NCBI GenBank assembly: GCA_006844585.1
Contig: SPJM01000194.1
Location: 1 to 47,553 of the forward strand
Direction: 5' to 3'
Length of the DNA stretch: 47,553 nucleotides
Origin: Methylococcaceae bacterium
Lineage (GTDB): Bacteria > Pseudomonadota > Gammaproteobacteria > Methylococcales > Methylomonadaceae
Shown piece after piece: positions 1-10,070 of this stretch; position 1 is the stretch's first letter, and every line of letters starts with the position of its first letter. The position numbers were made by a program, and so were the translations under genes. The notes beneath the pieces were generated by a model that did no database searches, was not told where the DNA came from, and saw only the letters and a list, made by a program, of their open reading frames with translations.

Positions 1-839
1 CCAATGACGGCGGACAGCGCCGAATCGGTTCCGGCTGGGGCAAACCTGCGCCGATCGACCTGGAGGAATGGACACAATTAAAAGATGTTTATCACACGGG
101 AAAAATCCACCGTTTTTATTCGGATGCACAGGTACAGGTCAGTATCGCTGAAGTTACGCCAGCTTACACTAATATCTTATCCGGAAAAGGCGCTTTTGCT
201 CACCGCACTCGAAGAGTGGAAAGTTTTTGGCGGACTTTTGTATACGACAAAAAACTCGATGTCATATTGATTTTCGATCAGTTAAAAGCCACAAAAGCAA
301 ATTTTGAACGCAAGGCAATTTTTCATACCTTAAATAAACCGCAAGTCAGTAATAATGTAATTACTAATCAAGTTGAGAAGGATGAAAGTAAAAACCGTTT
401 AGGCGGACAACTGGAAACCACAATTGTTTTTCCTGAGAACCCGACTATCAAACTGGTAGGCGGTCAGGGCGCTGAATACTGGATTGACGGTAAAAACTAC
501 GACGCCGGCGGCGTTATTCAACAACAAATCAACAAACGCAAAAATGCCTTGCCAGAACCAGGCGCTTGGCGCTTTGAAGTTTCGCCGTCTCAAAACAAAA
601 CTGAAGATCATTTCTTAACCGTTCTCAACCCTGCACTGATTAATCAACATAAATTTATTAAAGTCGAAAAGCTTCAGACCGATACAGTTAAAGGCAGCCG
701 CATTAGCGGGCGAAGCTTAAGCCGCGAATATAGATTTTCGTTAAAAGACCATTCAGTTTCTATAAAACTTGTAGATACAGCTGAAACGCTGACCATCAAG
801 CCGAAACTAGAATTACACACTGGAAATCAAGCGCCATAA
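1..839 (+). CDS. heparinase II/III-like protein, C-terminal part (5' end outside window)
   Basis: The reading frame is open from base 3 without a stop, so about 278 codons of a gene that begins before the window are visible. The chain resembles the C-terminal beta-sandwich of heparinase II/III-like polysaccharide lyases, which cleave uronic-acid polymers: the run RRVESFWRTFVYDKKLDVIL followed by IFDQLKA is like the 'R.l.y..pd..vifDrv' strand pair of that family. It ends in a hydrophilic beta-rich tail. No signal peptide or catalytic Tyr/His can be judged because the N-terminal toroid is missing. It could instead be another secreted beta-sandwich protein. The window shows no other polysaccharide genes on this side, so its pathway is unknown. 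Confidence 0.55.
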   Translation, partial: NDGGQRRIGSGWGKPAPIDLEEWTQLKDVYHTGKIHRFYSDAQVQVSIAEVTPAYTNILSGKGAFAHRTRRVESFWRTFVYDKKLDVILIFDQLKATKANFERKAIFHTLNKPQVSNNVITNQVEKDESKNRLGGQLETTIVFPENPTIKLVGGQGAEYWIDGKNYDAGGVIQQQINKRKNALPEPGAWRFEVSPSQNKTEDHFLTVLNPALINQHKFIKVEKLQTDTVKGSRISGRSLSREYRFSLKDHSVSIKLVDTAETLTIKPKLELHTGNQAP

Positions 840-967
840 TCCAGCCTTGTCGGCGATGTTCATTAGCTTCTGATAAACAGAATAAATAATGACGCTTCTA
901 CGATGACAAAGCTGGATTTACGAAAACTTATGCTGAAATAAATTAATTTGAACAATAGGGCAATACC

Positions 968-1681
968 ATGAAATCTATAAAACTCCCTGTATTAATCACA
1001 ACCTTTCTGTGTTATTTTTTTTCAGCTAACGCTTGGGCGGCGGCAAGCTTAACCGTAAAAGTGACGGCTCCTAAAGGCTCGGCCAGCCAGGCGTTTGGAA
1101 GCAAACTGGTCAAATCTATAAAATACACGCCTTGCATTAGCGGCGCCACGCCTTCAACGCCTGTCCCGTTCGGCGCTGTTGACGCTGCAACCCCCACCGA
1201 CATAACCAACTCCTATGATCAATTCATGATCACAGTCGAAGGTTCAAACAGTGATGATAATGAAGACGACATATTTGACTATGACTTATATTTCTTTATC
1301 GTCAATGCTGGCGCTACCGGTTCCGCGGCTGATCTGACCAACAACCAGTTTTATGTATTCAGCCGATATAACGCATTTACCGGCAGCGGTCCTTTAGTCG
1401 GCGTGAATATATTACTGAAACCGCTTTCCACCGATCTTGATCCCGCTGATGTTTTACTCAGAGCGCAAGATTTTAGCTCGACCACCATTGATGAAACTAT
1501 TATGGGCGGCACCATCGGTTTTGACGCCTTCGGCTTGCCTCAAGGCGTATGGATGGCAGTAGCAATTTTAGCGCAATCCGGCAGTGTGGATTTTGACGAC
1601 CCTTCTACTTGGGTGAAATGGGATGCCGTGCCCTTTGTATTGGGTGCTCCGTGGAGAACTAACGGGAATACCTGCGATTAA
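968..1681 (+). CDS. secreted hypothetical protein
   Basis: The 237-residue protein starts with a typical signal peptide: Lys near the N-terminus, a hydrophobic core, and a probable cut after ANAWA near residue 24. The mature chain is acidic, with an SDDNEDD stretch near residues 95-101, and looks beta-rich. Two cysteines (in TPCIS and at the C-terminal TCD) could form a disulphide. I do not recognise a family. The late segment GLPQGVWMAVAIL followed by FDDPSTWVKWDAVPFVLG looks like a conserved module of an exported protein. The gene stands alone, about 130 bp behind the heparinase-like gene. Confidence 0.6.
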   Translation: MKSIKLPVLITTFLCYFFSANAWAAASLTVKVTAPKGSASQAFGSKLVKSIKYTPCISGATPSTPVPFGAVDAATPTDITNSYDQFMITVEGSNSDDNEDDIFDYDLYFFIVNAGATGSAADLTNNQFYVFSRYNAFTGSGPLVGVNILLKPLSTDLDPADVLLRAQDFSSTTIDETIMGGTIGFDAFGLPQGVWMAVAILAQSGSVDFDDPSTWVKWDAVPFVLGAPWRTNGNTCD

Positions 1682-1842
1682 TCAATCATTATTTTTCAGC
1701 TATCACCATAAAACGGGACATCAAAAAGGTGGAATAGACCATGTTCACTTAGCGCCATCAAGCGGTACGAAGTGCGTACCGTATTGTCCCACATGAAATT
1801 GAAGGTAAATGATATGCCCCCAACAAACACTCACTTTTTATT

Positions 1843-3414
1843 TTACTCAACAAAGTCATCCACCACTTCCACTTCAAAGCCGACCACTGTCCGTTGCTCG
1901 CGGGAGAATTCCACACCGATCAGATAAATCGGCAATCCTTCAGCGTGGTATTTGTCCGCATAGCGTTTTTCTTTCAATTGTTGTAAAGCACTGCCTGTCG
2001 GCGTAGATTCGACCACTTTGAATTCAAACAAATAAATGCGCTGATTGAATTGAACCGTCATATCGATACGACCATGATGCGTAATATCTTCCGGAATCAC
2101 TGTTACGCCCAAAGCCGCGAAATAACTGTAAAACACACTGGCGTAATAGCCTTCGTAACGGCTGATGTCATTATTGACATACCAATGATGCGGAATTCCC
2201 GCGAAAAAAGATTGAAACAAATTTTCTAAACCTGCAATTTCGTTAGCTTGCAATAAATCCAGCAAGCGCATTCGATTGGCGAAACTTTTACTGATATCAT
2301 CGGTATAGACCGATAATAAACTGGCGTTAAGACTGGATTCGACTTCATGATTCGGATAACCCAAAGTATAAACCCAATGCCCTAAAATAGGCTGCTCCGC
2401 TTTATGGATTGTCAAATAACCGGTCTGGAATAACAAGGCTTCGGCGGTAATGCACTCTACATCGAAACTCGATAATATTTCCAAACTGCTGCGTAACCGG
2501 GTTAAATTCGGGGTAAAAAAACCTTGTTTGGCCAACTGCTTGACTAAAAAAGTCGGCGTACCGGTTTCAAACCAATACGCTTTGAATTCGCCGGTATCAA
2601 ACAACAACAATAAATCAAACGGGTTATAAACCGCTTCGCCCAGCCAATTATAACCGTTGTACCAATCGCGGATTTTTTCCCTTTCCAAACTTTGTAATTC
2701 AGGCGCGAAAACCGTTTCCACATCTTGTTCGGTATAGCCGCAAATTGCTGAGTAGCGTTTATCGACTGTGATATCTTGCAGATTATTCAATCCTGAAAAC
2801 AAACTGACTTTACTGAATTTGGAAACGCCGGTTAACAAGGCAAAACGAATATGCGCATCCTGGGCTTTAATCACCGAATACAAGTTTCTTAGCCCGTCGC
2901 GCATTTCGCGAGCTATCTCAGGCTTGGTAATATTATCCAGAATCGGTTTGTCGTATTCATCCACTAAAACCACAATGCGCTGACCATATTGTTGATGTGC
3001 GCGGGCGATCAATTCAGAAAAGCACCCGACATTGTCGCTTTCATCACTACATTCGAGATTTAAGTATTCCCGCTGGGTGCGCAAGATCACTCGAATTCGC
3101 TGTTCCAATTCGGCGCGACTCTGCAATACGCCTTCGGCAAAACTAATGCGGATGACCGGGTAAGAATTTTGCCAATCCCATTGATCATGACAATATAGTC
3201 CCTGGAACAGTTTTTCATTCCCTTCGAACATTTCTTTAAGGGTGTCCAGAAACAAGGATTTGCCAAATCGGCGTGGACGGGAAAGAAAATAATGGCTGCC
3301 GCTTTCAATCAATTGCAATGCAAAAGCCGTTTTATCGACATAGTAATAGTCAGCTTCTCGGATTTTGGCGAAAGTTTGAATGCCTATGGGTAATTTATGG
3401 CGAGAAAGCGTCAT
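1843..3414 (-). CDS. AAA-ATPase-like / PD-(D/E)XK nuclease family protein
   Basis: The 523-residue protein has the two-part architecture of a large family common in Bacteroidetes and some gammaproteobacteria. The N-terminal AAA-ATPase-like domain starts LPIGIQTFAKIREADYYYVDKT, split here as LPIGIQTFAKI and YYYVDKT. It contains a P-loop-like RPRRFGKSLFLDTL near residues 45-58 and a Walker B-like VVLVDEYDKPILDNI near 150. The C-terminal third has a PD-(D/E)XK-type nuclease core: GRIDMTVQF, then IYLFEFKV. The family is often multi-copy and its role is not established; suggestions include nucleic-acid processing or selfish-element functions. No partner gene adjoins it. The assignment to the family is firm; function is open. 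Confidence 0.85.
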   Translation of the reverse strand: MTLSRHKLPIGIQTFAKIREADYYYVDKTAFALQLIESGSHYFLSRPRRFGKSLFLDTLKEMFEGNEKLFQGLYCHDQWDWQNSYPVIRISFAEGVLQSRAELEQRIRVILRTQREYLNLECSDESDNVGCFSELIARAHQQYGQRIVVLVDEYDKPILDNITKPEIAREMRDGLRNLYSVIKAQDAHIRFALLTGVSKFSKVSLFSGLNNLQDITVDKRYSAICGYTEQDVETVFAPELQSLEREKIRDWYNGYNWLGEAVYNPFDLLLLFDTGEFKAYWFETGTPTFLVKQLAKQGFFTPNLTRLRSSLEILSSFDVECITAEALLFQTGYLTIHKAEQPILGHWVYTLGYPNHEVESSLNASLLSVYTDDISKSFANRMRLLDLLQANEIAGLENLFQSFFAGIPHHWYVNNDISRYEGYYASVFYSYFAALGVTVIPEDITHHGRIDMTVQFNQRIYLFEFKVVESTPTGSALQQLKEKRYADKYHAEGLPIYLIGVEFSREQRTVVGFEVEVVDDFVE

Positions 3415-3734
3415 GATGGGTTGTTTTTCTGATCCTTAGCTGAATTGTTTTTGACTAGTCCTATACCTAAATAATGTCATCCATAATAATTCTGGTTTCG
3501 ATGAGATGTTACGGAGACGCAAAGAAATACTACAGATAATTATATCCAAAGCTGATATAGCGGGAATGCTAACACAGTCTATAGCAATTTAGTGAGGGGG
3601 TCGACATGATGGAAGAAAATTGTAGCATATCTGTGAACAACATCTAAGCAGTTGTTTCCTAGATTTTTTTTACAGAAAATATAAAAAAACTATATGCCTG
3701 CGATTAGATAAAACAATATAAGCAATAAAGGGTA
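3415..3734. other. AT-rich intergenic region
   Basis: About 320 bases between the divergent ATPase-like gene and a small plus-strand frame. It is AT-rich with many stops in all frames. I see no RNA gene, strong terminator or convincing promoter. The sequence TAGTCCTATACC near 3454 resembles half of the short palindrome at 7985-8000 but is too short to call a repeat. Confidence 0.4.
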
Positions 3735-4022
3735 GTGGGTCAAATCACAGATGAAGGCAAAACAGAAACAAAAAAAGACAATGCTTTATTTTCATTAGCG
3801 GTCGGTGGAAATACTTTTCAACATTCAAACCTGACAATTTGGGACTATGCAAAAATTATTCGCGACATGGGTTGTTTATACGCTTTAGTATTTGATGAAG
3901 GACAAGATGTTTTTCAAACATTTACAAATTTTCAGGAACAAGGCTTGACGGATATAACAGTTAAACGAAAAAGAAACCGGCTACGCGCTTATCTTTCATT
4001 AAGGCAACAAGAAGTTTCATAG
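3735..4022 (+). pseudogene. possible remnant of a phosphodiester glycosidase (NAGPA-like) domain
   Basis: This 95-codon frame starts with GTG directly after a stop codon and has no clear ribosome binding site. Its middle (LTIWDYAKIIRDMGCLYAL, then VFDEG) matches the pattern 'Lt..e.A.ll.dlGa.dALnlDgG' of the C-terminal half of phosphodiester glycosidase domains, preceded by NALFSLAVGG. The normal GGG/S-rich catalytic loop after the Asp is replaced by EGQD, and the chain stops early. A decayed gene end is the likely reading; a small functional protein is the alternative. Confidence 0.3.
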
Positions 4023-4155
4023 CAAAATTACGAAAAGGTTTGTCATTAAACTTTCTGAAACCACCGTTAATTCTAACAACGTTGATACATTCGCTTAAAT
4101 TTTCATTTACAGGATATAATACCCCGCTTTTTATCCGGTCGAATTGCCTCCACAC

Positions 4156-5076
4156 ATGAAGAAACACACCATACAACCCAACCAGGATTATCGCGACCAG
4201 AGTTTGCGCCAAAACACCGAATTAAGCACTGAAGAGCTCAAACAAGATGCGGCTAAGCATTATGATGATTGCTATATGGATTATCTGGCGGCTTGGTGTA
4301 ATCGTGATAATCTTGCCTTACATTACGGCTATTGGGATCAGCAGGAGGCTTATAACCAGCATCAAGCTTTGTTGAATAAAAATGATCAGTTGTATCAAAG
4401 AGCCGGGATTAAGCCGGGCGATAAAGTATTGGATGCAGGTTGCGGTATTGGCGGCAGTTCTATATGGATGGGTAAAACTCACGGTAATCAAGTCACTGGG
4501 ATTACTATCAGCGGTAAACAAGCCGATTATGCGCGTCGTCATGCTGAACGTCATCACGTTGCCGATAAGGTCAATTTCGAGGTGGCGGATTTTTGTCAAA
4601 CACCGTTTGAGGATGAATCTTTCGATGTGGTTTGGGCTTTGGAAAGCTCCTGCCATGCGTTAAATAAAGCGGACTTCTTACGGGAATCTTTTCGGGTTTT
4701 GCGTAAAGGCGGCAAATTAGTGGTCTGCGACGGCTTTTTATTACAAACAGAGTTTGACGAAGAACTTTGGCAAGATGTCGTCACTTGTTTAAACGGCTGG
4801 GCGGTGCCCAATCTATGTACCCGCGAAGAATTTACCGCATATCTTGAAGCTTGTCCTTTCAAAGATTACAACATCGATAATATCACTGAACAGACTTTGC
4901 CTTCCGCTGTGCATATGTATAAAGTCGCTAAACGTTTATATCCGGTTCAGAAAATCAGCCAATGGTTGGGGCTACGCTCCAAAGCGCAGACTGCTAATTA
5001 TTATGTCGGTTTATCGCAATATCAATTATTTATGGAGAATGTTGTCGAGTATTGTATTGTCACCGCCACTAAATAA
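4156..5076 (+). CDS. SAM-dependent class I methyltransferase (tocopherol/sarcosine-type)
   Basis: From the ATG at 4156 (an upstream TTG at 4144 is also in frame) the gene encodes 306 residues. The Rossmann core is complete: motif I KVLDAGCGIGGSSIW, post-I acidic residue after GNQVTGITIS, motif II FDVVWALES, and LRKGGKLVVCDGF. The spacing and the GIGGSS variant resemble small-molecule methyltransferases of the gamma-tocopherol C-methyltransferase / sarcosine-dimethylglycine methyltransferase group; the substrate cannot be read from sequence. Its stop codon overlaps the start of the next gene (TAATG at 5074-5078), so it is translationally coupled to a BASS transporter. The product may therefore be an exported or imported methylated organic anion or osmolyte, which is inference. 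Confidence 0.85.
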   Translation: MKKHTIQPNQDYRDQSLRQNTELSTEELKQDAAKHYDDCYMDYLAAWCNRDNLALHYGYWDQQEAYNQHQALLNKNDQLYQRAGIKPGDKVLDAGCGIGGSSIWMGKTHGNQVTGITISGKQADYARRHAERHHVADKVNFEVADFCQTPFEDESFDVVWALESSCHALNKADFLRESFRVLRKGGKLVVCDGFLLQTEFDEELWQDVVTCLNGWAVPNLCTREEFTAYLEACPFKDYNIDNITEQTLPSAVHMYKVAKRLYPVQKISQWLGLRSKAQTANYYVGLSQYQLFMENVVEYCIVTATK

Positions 5077-5981
5077 TGCAAACCGCCCTCACCCGTCTTT
5101 TCCCTCTTTGGGCTATCGCTTTTTCTGCGTTAGCCTATTTTTTTCCTCATTTATTCACCGACTGGAAAGTCGCCATCATACCGCTACTCTCTGTCATCAT
5201 GTTTTGCATGGGGTTAACGCTGCATTGGCGGGATTTTTACGCGGTGTTCAAATCGCCTGCAGTCATCGCCCTAGGCGTCGCCATACAATATTTATGCATG
5301 CCGTTTTTCGCCTGGTTGATTGCCTGGCTGCTGAAATTATCGCCGGAATTGATGGCCGGTATGGTGCTGGTCGGGGCCAGCGCCGGAGGCACGGCATCTA
5401 ACGTGATTTGTTATCTGGCTAAAGGTAATGTCGCTTTGTCCATTTTGATGACTGTCGTTTCCACCCTTTGCGCGGTCTTGTTAATGCCTTTTTTCAGTTG
5501 GTTTTATCTAAATCAAACAATTGATGTGCCGACAATAAAAATGCTGACCAGTATTTTAAAAATGGTGCTTATTCCGGTCACTGCAGGCGTTTTGCTCAAC
5601 AGTTTGATCGGTCGTTGGATTAAGCCGATTAAACAGGCGATTCCACTCATATCCAGTTTAGCGATTATTGTTATTATCGCCATTATTATTGCGCTTAACC
5701 ATCAAAATCTCAGTCAAATGGCGCTGCCGGTTTTAACGGCAGTGATCTTACATAATGTCCTAGGGTTAATCTGTGGTTACAGTTTAACGCGCTTGTGTAA
5801 ATTCGACAAAAAAACAGCCCGCACGATCAGCATTGAAGTGGGTATGCAAAACTCAGGACTGAGCGTCGCCTTAGCCATACAATATTTCACTCCCCTTACC
5901 GCATTGCCTGGCGCATTATTCAGTATCTGGCATAATTTATCCGGCAGTCTTTTAGCGATGATCTGGCAGAAGAAAAAATGA
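5076..5981 (+). CDS. bile acid:sodium symporter (BASS) family transporter
   Basis: The 301-residue protein is almost entirely hydrophobic with about nine to ten membrane segments. It carries the two BASS crossover signatures: GASAGGTASNVICYLAKGN near residues 105-123 and the EVGMQNSGLSVALA stretch near 250. Family members are inner-membrane sodium-coupled transporters of organic anions such as bile acids, pyruvate, pantoate or keto acids. The start codon overlaps the stop of the methyltransferase, so both are probably made from one message. No substrate can be deduced. A BASS fold is well supported; direction and ligand are not. Confidence 0.88.
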   Translation: MQTALTRLFPLWAIAFSALAYFFPHLFTDWKVAIIPLLSVIMFCMGLTLHWRDFYAVFKSPAVIALGVAIQYLCMPFFAWLIAWLLKLSPELMAGMVLVGASAGGTASNVICYLAKGNVALSILMTVVSTLCAVLLMPFFSWFYLNQTIDVPTIKMLTSILKMVLIPVTAGVLLNSLIGRWIKPIKQAIPLISSLAIIVIIAIIIALNHQNLSQMALPVLTAVILHNVLGLICGYSLTRLCKFDKKTARTISIEVGMQNSGLSVALAIQYFTPLTALPGALFSIWHNLSGSLLAMIWQKKK

Positions 5982-6068
5982 TGCTATGCTAATAAATTAA
6001 GACTACACTTAATCTTAATTACAAAAGCTTGTTTTATGTAAGCTTAATATCATTAATAAGGTAGCTTT

Positions 6069-7937
6069 ATGAAGTATAAAAAAGGTATTTTCACTGGATC
6101 CACAGGCCTTATCGGCGCTTGTTTTCTGGCGACTATCATCGGCTCTTTAAGCTTCTCAATTATCGCTTGGAACAATAGCCAAAATCAATTAGCGTTAACG
6201 GCATTCGCATTCGTAGTTATTATTGCTTTATTAGCTTTAGTGAGTTATTTCTGGTTTAAAAAATATATTGACCAGCCCCTGTCGCAAATCAGCTTACGTT
6301 TAGCCCAATTTAACAAGGGTAATTTTGGTATAGATAAATTTACTCCACCGAATCAACAGCTAACCGCAATTATTGAAGAAATAAACTTATTACAAAGCAA
6401 ATTACAAGCACAACAGCAAACTGAATTACAGCAAACAGTTGAAACCGCTAGATTGCAGACTGCTTTAAATGAGAGCGGCGCAAGCATTATGTTAATTGAT
6501 GCTGACTATAAGGTGATTTTTTTAAATAACAGCTTGGTCAAAATGTTCAAATCGATTCAGCAACAGCTCCGTAGCTGTTTACCGGAGTTTGACCCGGATC
6601 TGCTGATTGGCGCTGATCTTGACAGTTTTTTACCCGACCCTGAAGAACAACGACAAAAATTGGAATGTTTAGAAGAAATACACACTACGGAAATAGAGAT
6701 CGCCGGTCGAAATTTAATATTAACGATTAACCCTATTTTCAATAACCACAATAGCAAATTAGGGTTTAGTCTGGAATGGCGGGATGAGACAGAAAACATT
6801 AGTGGGGAAACAGAGATTCAAGCGGTGGTCAAAAGCGCCTTAAAAGGAGAATTGAGCCAACAAATCAGCTTGTTGAACAAAACCGATTTTCAATCAGAAC
6901 TGAGTTCCGGCATTAATCAATTGCTTGGCTCAGTGCAAACCGTGTTAGATGATTTATCAGTCACATTAGGCAATATTACCAATGGCGATTTAACCAAAAC
7001 CATGGAGCAGCAATATCTCGGTAAATTCGATGATTTGAAATTCGATGTCAATATGACCATCGCCAATCTTTCGCAAATAATCACCCAATTGCGCGATTCC
7101 AGCGAACTGCTTAATACTGCGGCATTGGAAATTAAATCCGGTAATTCAGAGCTGTCTGATCGCACCGAACAACAAGCCAGCGCATTGGAAGAAACCGCAG
7201 CCAGCATGGAAGAACTCAACAGTACAGTAGAACACAACGCCGACAATGCTGAAAAAGCCGCTCAATTGGCTTTAACCGCCCGCTCGGTAGCTGAACAAGG
7301 CGGCAAGGTAACAGATCAAGCGGCGGTGGCGATGGATGTCATCAGCGCTTCAAGTCAAAAAATATCGGAAATTATCAGCGTCATTGATGAAATCGCTTTT
7401 CAAACTAATTTATTGTCGTTAAACGCTTCTGTAGAGGCTGCACGCGCCGGAGAGCATGGCCGAGGTTTCGCAGTGGTCGCTACCGAGGTTCGTAAACTGG
7501 CCACTAAAAGCACCACTGCGGCTCAGGAAATCAAAGAATTGATTATCGATACCGAAGATAAAGTTAACACCGGCGTTAAACTGGTCGGCCAATCCGGAGA
7601 AAATCTGAGTGAAATTATTCTCAGCGTCAAAAAAGTCAGCGATATTGTGTCGGAAATCGCCGCCGCCAGCCGCGAACAATCGGAAGGCATATCTCAAGTT
7701 AATCAGGCTGTCACCAGCATGGACGCAACAACTCAGAAAAACGCTTCATTGGCGGAGAAAACATCCACTGCGGCAATGTCGCTCAGTGAAAAAATACAGG
7801 AAATGAATCAGCTAATCGGCTTTTTTAAAGTGACTGAGAGCAAAAAACCGGCTGCTGAACAAGCCTCTACAACAGAGCCGGTTGTTCAAAACAAAACTAG
7901 CGAGCAACAGTTGGAAGATGATTGGAATGCTTTCTGA
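6069..7937 (+). CDS. methyl-accepting chemotaxis protein with PAS sensor
   Basis: This 622-residue receptor has two N-terminal membrane helices (about 9-33 and 41-62) joined by only some eight residues, so there is no periplasmic sensor domain. A HAMP-like segment follows ([19 protein letters not shown]). A PAS domain lies near 130-240 ([19 protein letters not shown]) and a second HAMP-like linker near 250-340. The signalling hairpin tip is canonical: [20 protein letters not shown] then [20 protein letters not shown]. The last five residues, DWNAF, fit the xWxxF tether that binds CheR/CheB. Sensing is therefore probably cytoplasmic, for example redox or energy state. AAGGTAG in front of the ATG is the likely ribosome binding site. 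Confidence 0.92.
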   Translation: MKYKKGIFTGSTGLIGACFLATIIGSLSFSIIAWNNSQNQLALTAFAFVVIIALLALVSYFWFKKYIDQPLSQISLRLAQFNKGNFGIDKFTPPNQQLTAIIEEINLLQSKLQAQQQTELQQTVETARLQTALNESGASIMLIDADYKVIFLNNSLVKMFKSIQQQLRSCLPEFDPDLLIGADLDSFLPDPEEQRQKLECLEEIHTTEIEIAGRNLILTINPIFNNHNSKLGFSLEWRDETENISGETEIQAVVKSALKGELSQQISLLNKTDFQSELSSGINQLLGSVQTVLDDLSVTLGNITNGDLTKTMEQQYLGKFDDLKFDVNMTIANLSQIITQLRDSSELLNTAALEIKSGNSELSDRTEQQASALEETAASMEELNSTVEHNADNAEKAAQLALTARSVAEQGGKVTDQAAVAMDVISASSQKISEIISVIDEIAFQTNLLSLNASVEAARAGEHGRGFAVVATEVRKLATKSTTAAQEIKELIIDTEDKVNTGVKLVGQSGENLSEIILSVKKVSDIVSEIAAASREQSEGISQVNQAVTSMDATTQKNASLAEKTSTAAMSLSEKIQEMNQLIGFFKVTESKKPAAEQASTTEPVVQNKTSEQQLEDDWNAF

Positions 7938-8065
7938 TTTGTACAATTGACTTTGACAAAAACAAGCTATTGCGCTGACTTTGATAGGACTAAAGTCCTA
8001 CCTACAGCTCCGGCAATAAAAACTTTTCAGGTTCGAATTGCCGAAGTCTGTTCAATGAATCCAAT

Positions 8066-8473
8066 CTATTTAACGCCTTTTTCAATCAAAAAAGCGCTGT
8101 AGGCTTTGTCTGAACCTTGGATATGGGTTATCAACCAATCCTTAAGAAACTTCATCACTTCCATCGATAAGGTTGCGGAGCCTGCATCAAATTTATTCTT
8201 AAGGTCGGTCACTTGGGCAAGCAAATCGTCATGTTGTTTTTTGTGTTCGGCTGTTCCCGGATAACCATGTTGGGCGAATAAGTCTTCTTCATATTTGAAG
8301 TGGTTAACCGTGTAGGCCGCTAAACCACCTAAAACTTTACCTAACATTTCATTACCTTCGCCGGATTGCATTGAGTCATACAATGCATTCAACATATTCA
8401 CTAATTTTTTGTGTTGGTTATCAATTGATTCAATTCCAACGCTGAAGTCATCACTCCAATCCATTAACGGCAT
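8066..8473 (-). CDS. bacteriohemerythrin
   Basis: The ATG at 8473 is preceded by AGGAGAG five bases upstream and gives 135 residues; an upstream in-frame start would add five residues without such a site. All seven diiron ligands are present: H21, H58 and E62 (HFKYE), H77, H81, H117 and D122. The protein should therefore bind O2 at a non-heme diiron centre as a four-helix bundle. In methanotrophs bacteriohemerythrin is thought to supply O2 to particulate methane monooxygenase; related proteins serve in aerotaxis. It faces the chemoreceptor gene tail to tail. A second, more McHr-like copy lies at 16389. Confidence 0.93.
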   Translation of the reverse strand: MPLMDWSDDFSVGIESIDNQHKKLVNMLNALYDSMQSGEGNEMLGKVLGGLAAYTVNHFKYEEDLFAQHGYPGTAEHKKQHDDLLAQVTDLKNKFDAGSATLSMEVMKFLKDWLITHIQGSDKAYSAFLIEKGVK

Positions 8474-8600
8474 ATCAACTCTCCTCATTCTATTGAAATA
8501 GTAACCATGTATTCAACATGGCGCTGCATGTATTACCTTATTCACTATGAGGCTAGCACAAATTACGGGCTTTTCAAGATTCTGACGCTATCTACAACAT

Positions 8601-10070
8601 TTATGAAAGGCTAGGAAAAACCAACTTCACCTGAGTTCCACAACCCTTTTGGCTATCCATTGTCACGCTTCCGCCGTGTAATTCCATTATCGATTTAACA
8701 ATAGCCAAGCCTAACCCGGAACCTTGGTTTTCGTTATGACGCGACTTATCCGCTCTAAAAAAACGGTCAAAAATTTGCGGCAGTAGGGCTGCATCAATGC
8801 CTGCGCCATTGTCCTGCACCTCAATCGTTATGGCGTTATCAGCTTCAATGGCGGCTAAAACCTGAATTGTCCCTTTTTCCGGCGTATAGCGTAAGGCATT
8901 GGAAATTAAATTACTGAGCACTCTGCGTAACAACCGCGAGTCTGCATAAAGTCGGATATGATCAGCCTTAAAAACCAAATCCACAGATTTATCTGCAGCG
9001 ATAAATTCAAAATAATCTTTAAGCGTTTGGAATTCATTATCCAGATTCAACCATTGCCTTTTTATTTCCGTTTTCGGATCCTCCGCCCTGGCTAAAAACA
9101 ATAGTTCATCTATCATCCGAGCGATTCGGCGGCATTCTTCCATATTGGATTCCAACACCAGTCGGTATTCTTCAGGGCTGCGCGTTTTAGACAAGATGAC
9201 TTCCGCCTCACCCATTAAATTATTCACCGGGGTTCTCAACTCATGAGCCAGGTCGGCTGAAAATTGCGAAAGCCGGTCAAAAGACTGGTCTAGTCTCATC
9301 AGCATGGCATCGAAGGCTTTTGCCAACAAGGCAATTTCAGATGGCCAAAGACTGGGATCCAAACGTTCATTTAACTGCTGTACGGTAATTTTTTCGATGG
9401 TTTCAGTCACTTGCCGTAAGGGACGCAACCCTCGACGGGTCACCCAAAACCCGGTAAAAGCAGATGCCAATACGCCGAAAAATAATACTGCCGCCAACGT
9501 TTTCTGAAAATCCACCAGTAAATTTTCATCTTCCGCCAATTCCAAATAAGCCTGTATCAGCAGTTTATGTTTTACGCCATTCTCTTCGGCAATAGCCCAA
9601 GCGCTTGCCAATAAGTAGGCGCGTTGATCCAAGCGAGCTCTGGAAACCGCGATTGCCGCCATATCTTCTCTATCCGCTTTCGGAAAAGAAATATCTTTCG
9701 GCAATCGTTCAATGCGCTTGGATTCCAATAAAAAACGGTGATCGGCATCAAAAATCTGCACATAAATATGATGAGGGACGCCCGGATGAATAGAAGATGA
9801 GTGGGTAATTTGCGAATGATGGTGCTCAGCATCAATCAGCTCGCGCAAGGTCTGATTCAATTCAGAAGAACCGGCAAAATATTGCCTGAGACGAATAATT
9901 TTAGTGGTCAGTAACTTTTGATGCTCTTGCTGTAAATGATTCAACAGCGACCAATACAATAACCCGGAGGCCAATAATAAAACGGCAAACGAAGTGATGG
10001 CATATAAGATTGCCAATTTTCCGGCTAATGATAAAGAATAAACCGATTTAATCGCGCTTTTCAAAGGCAT
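8601..10070 (-). CDS. sensor histidine kinase of heavy-metal (CusS-like) type
   Basis: The 489-residue kinase has a first membrane helix near 17-40, a periplasmic domain to about 185, a second helix near 188-210, a HAMP domain, the H-box [17 protein letters not shown], the N-box [14 protein letters not shown] and G-boxes DNGAGI and GSGLGLAIV. The periplasmic domain is rich in histidine, notably [20 protein letters not shown], which suggests direct binding of a transition metal such as copper, silver or zinc. It is translated from the message of the response regulator, overlapping its 3' end by 23 bases. No efflux genes adjoin, so the regulated targets must lie elsewhere. Metal type is inference. 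Confidence 0.92.
   Translation of the reverse strand: MPLKSAIKSVYSLSLAGKLAILYAITSFAVLLLASGLLYWSLLNHLQQEHQKLLTTKIIRLRQYFAGSSELNQTLRELIDAEHHHSQITHSSSIHPGVPHHIYVQIFDADHRFLLESKRIERLPKDISFPKADREDMAAIAVSRARLDQRAYLLASAWAIAEENGVKHKLLIQAYLELAEDENLLVDFQKTLAAVLFFGVLASAFTGFWVTRRGLRPLRQVTETIEKITVQQLNERLDPSLWPSEIALLAKAFDAMLMRLDQSFDRLSQFSADLAHELRTPVNNLMGEAEVILSKTRSPEEYRLVLESNMEECRRIARMIDELLFLARAEDPKTEIKRQWLNLDNEFQTLKDYFEFIAADKSVDLVFKADHIRLYADSRLLRRVLSNLISNALRYTPEKGTIQVLAAIEADNAITIEVQDNGAGIDAALLPQIFDRFFRADKSRHNENQGSGLGLAIVKSIMELHGGSVTMDSQKGCGTQVKLVFPSLS

Noticed and set aside
1763-1781. Perfect 7-bp hairpin CGGTACG/CGTACCG behind the secreted protein
   Set aside because: No T-run follows and it is too short to call a terminator or repeat element.
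7985-8000. TAGGACT/AGTCCTA palindrome between the chemoreceptor and hemerythrin genes
   Set aside because: A 7-bp stem with a two-base loop; could be part of a dispersed repeat but only one full copy is visible here.
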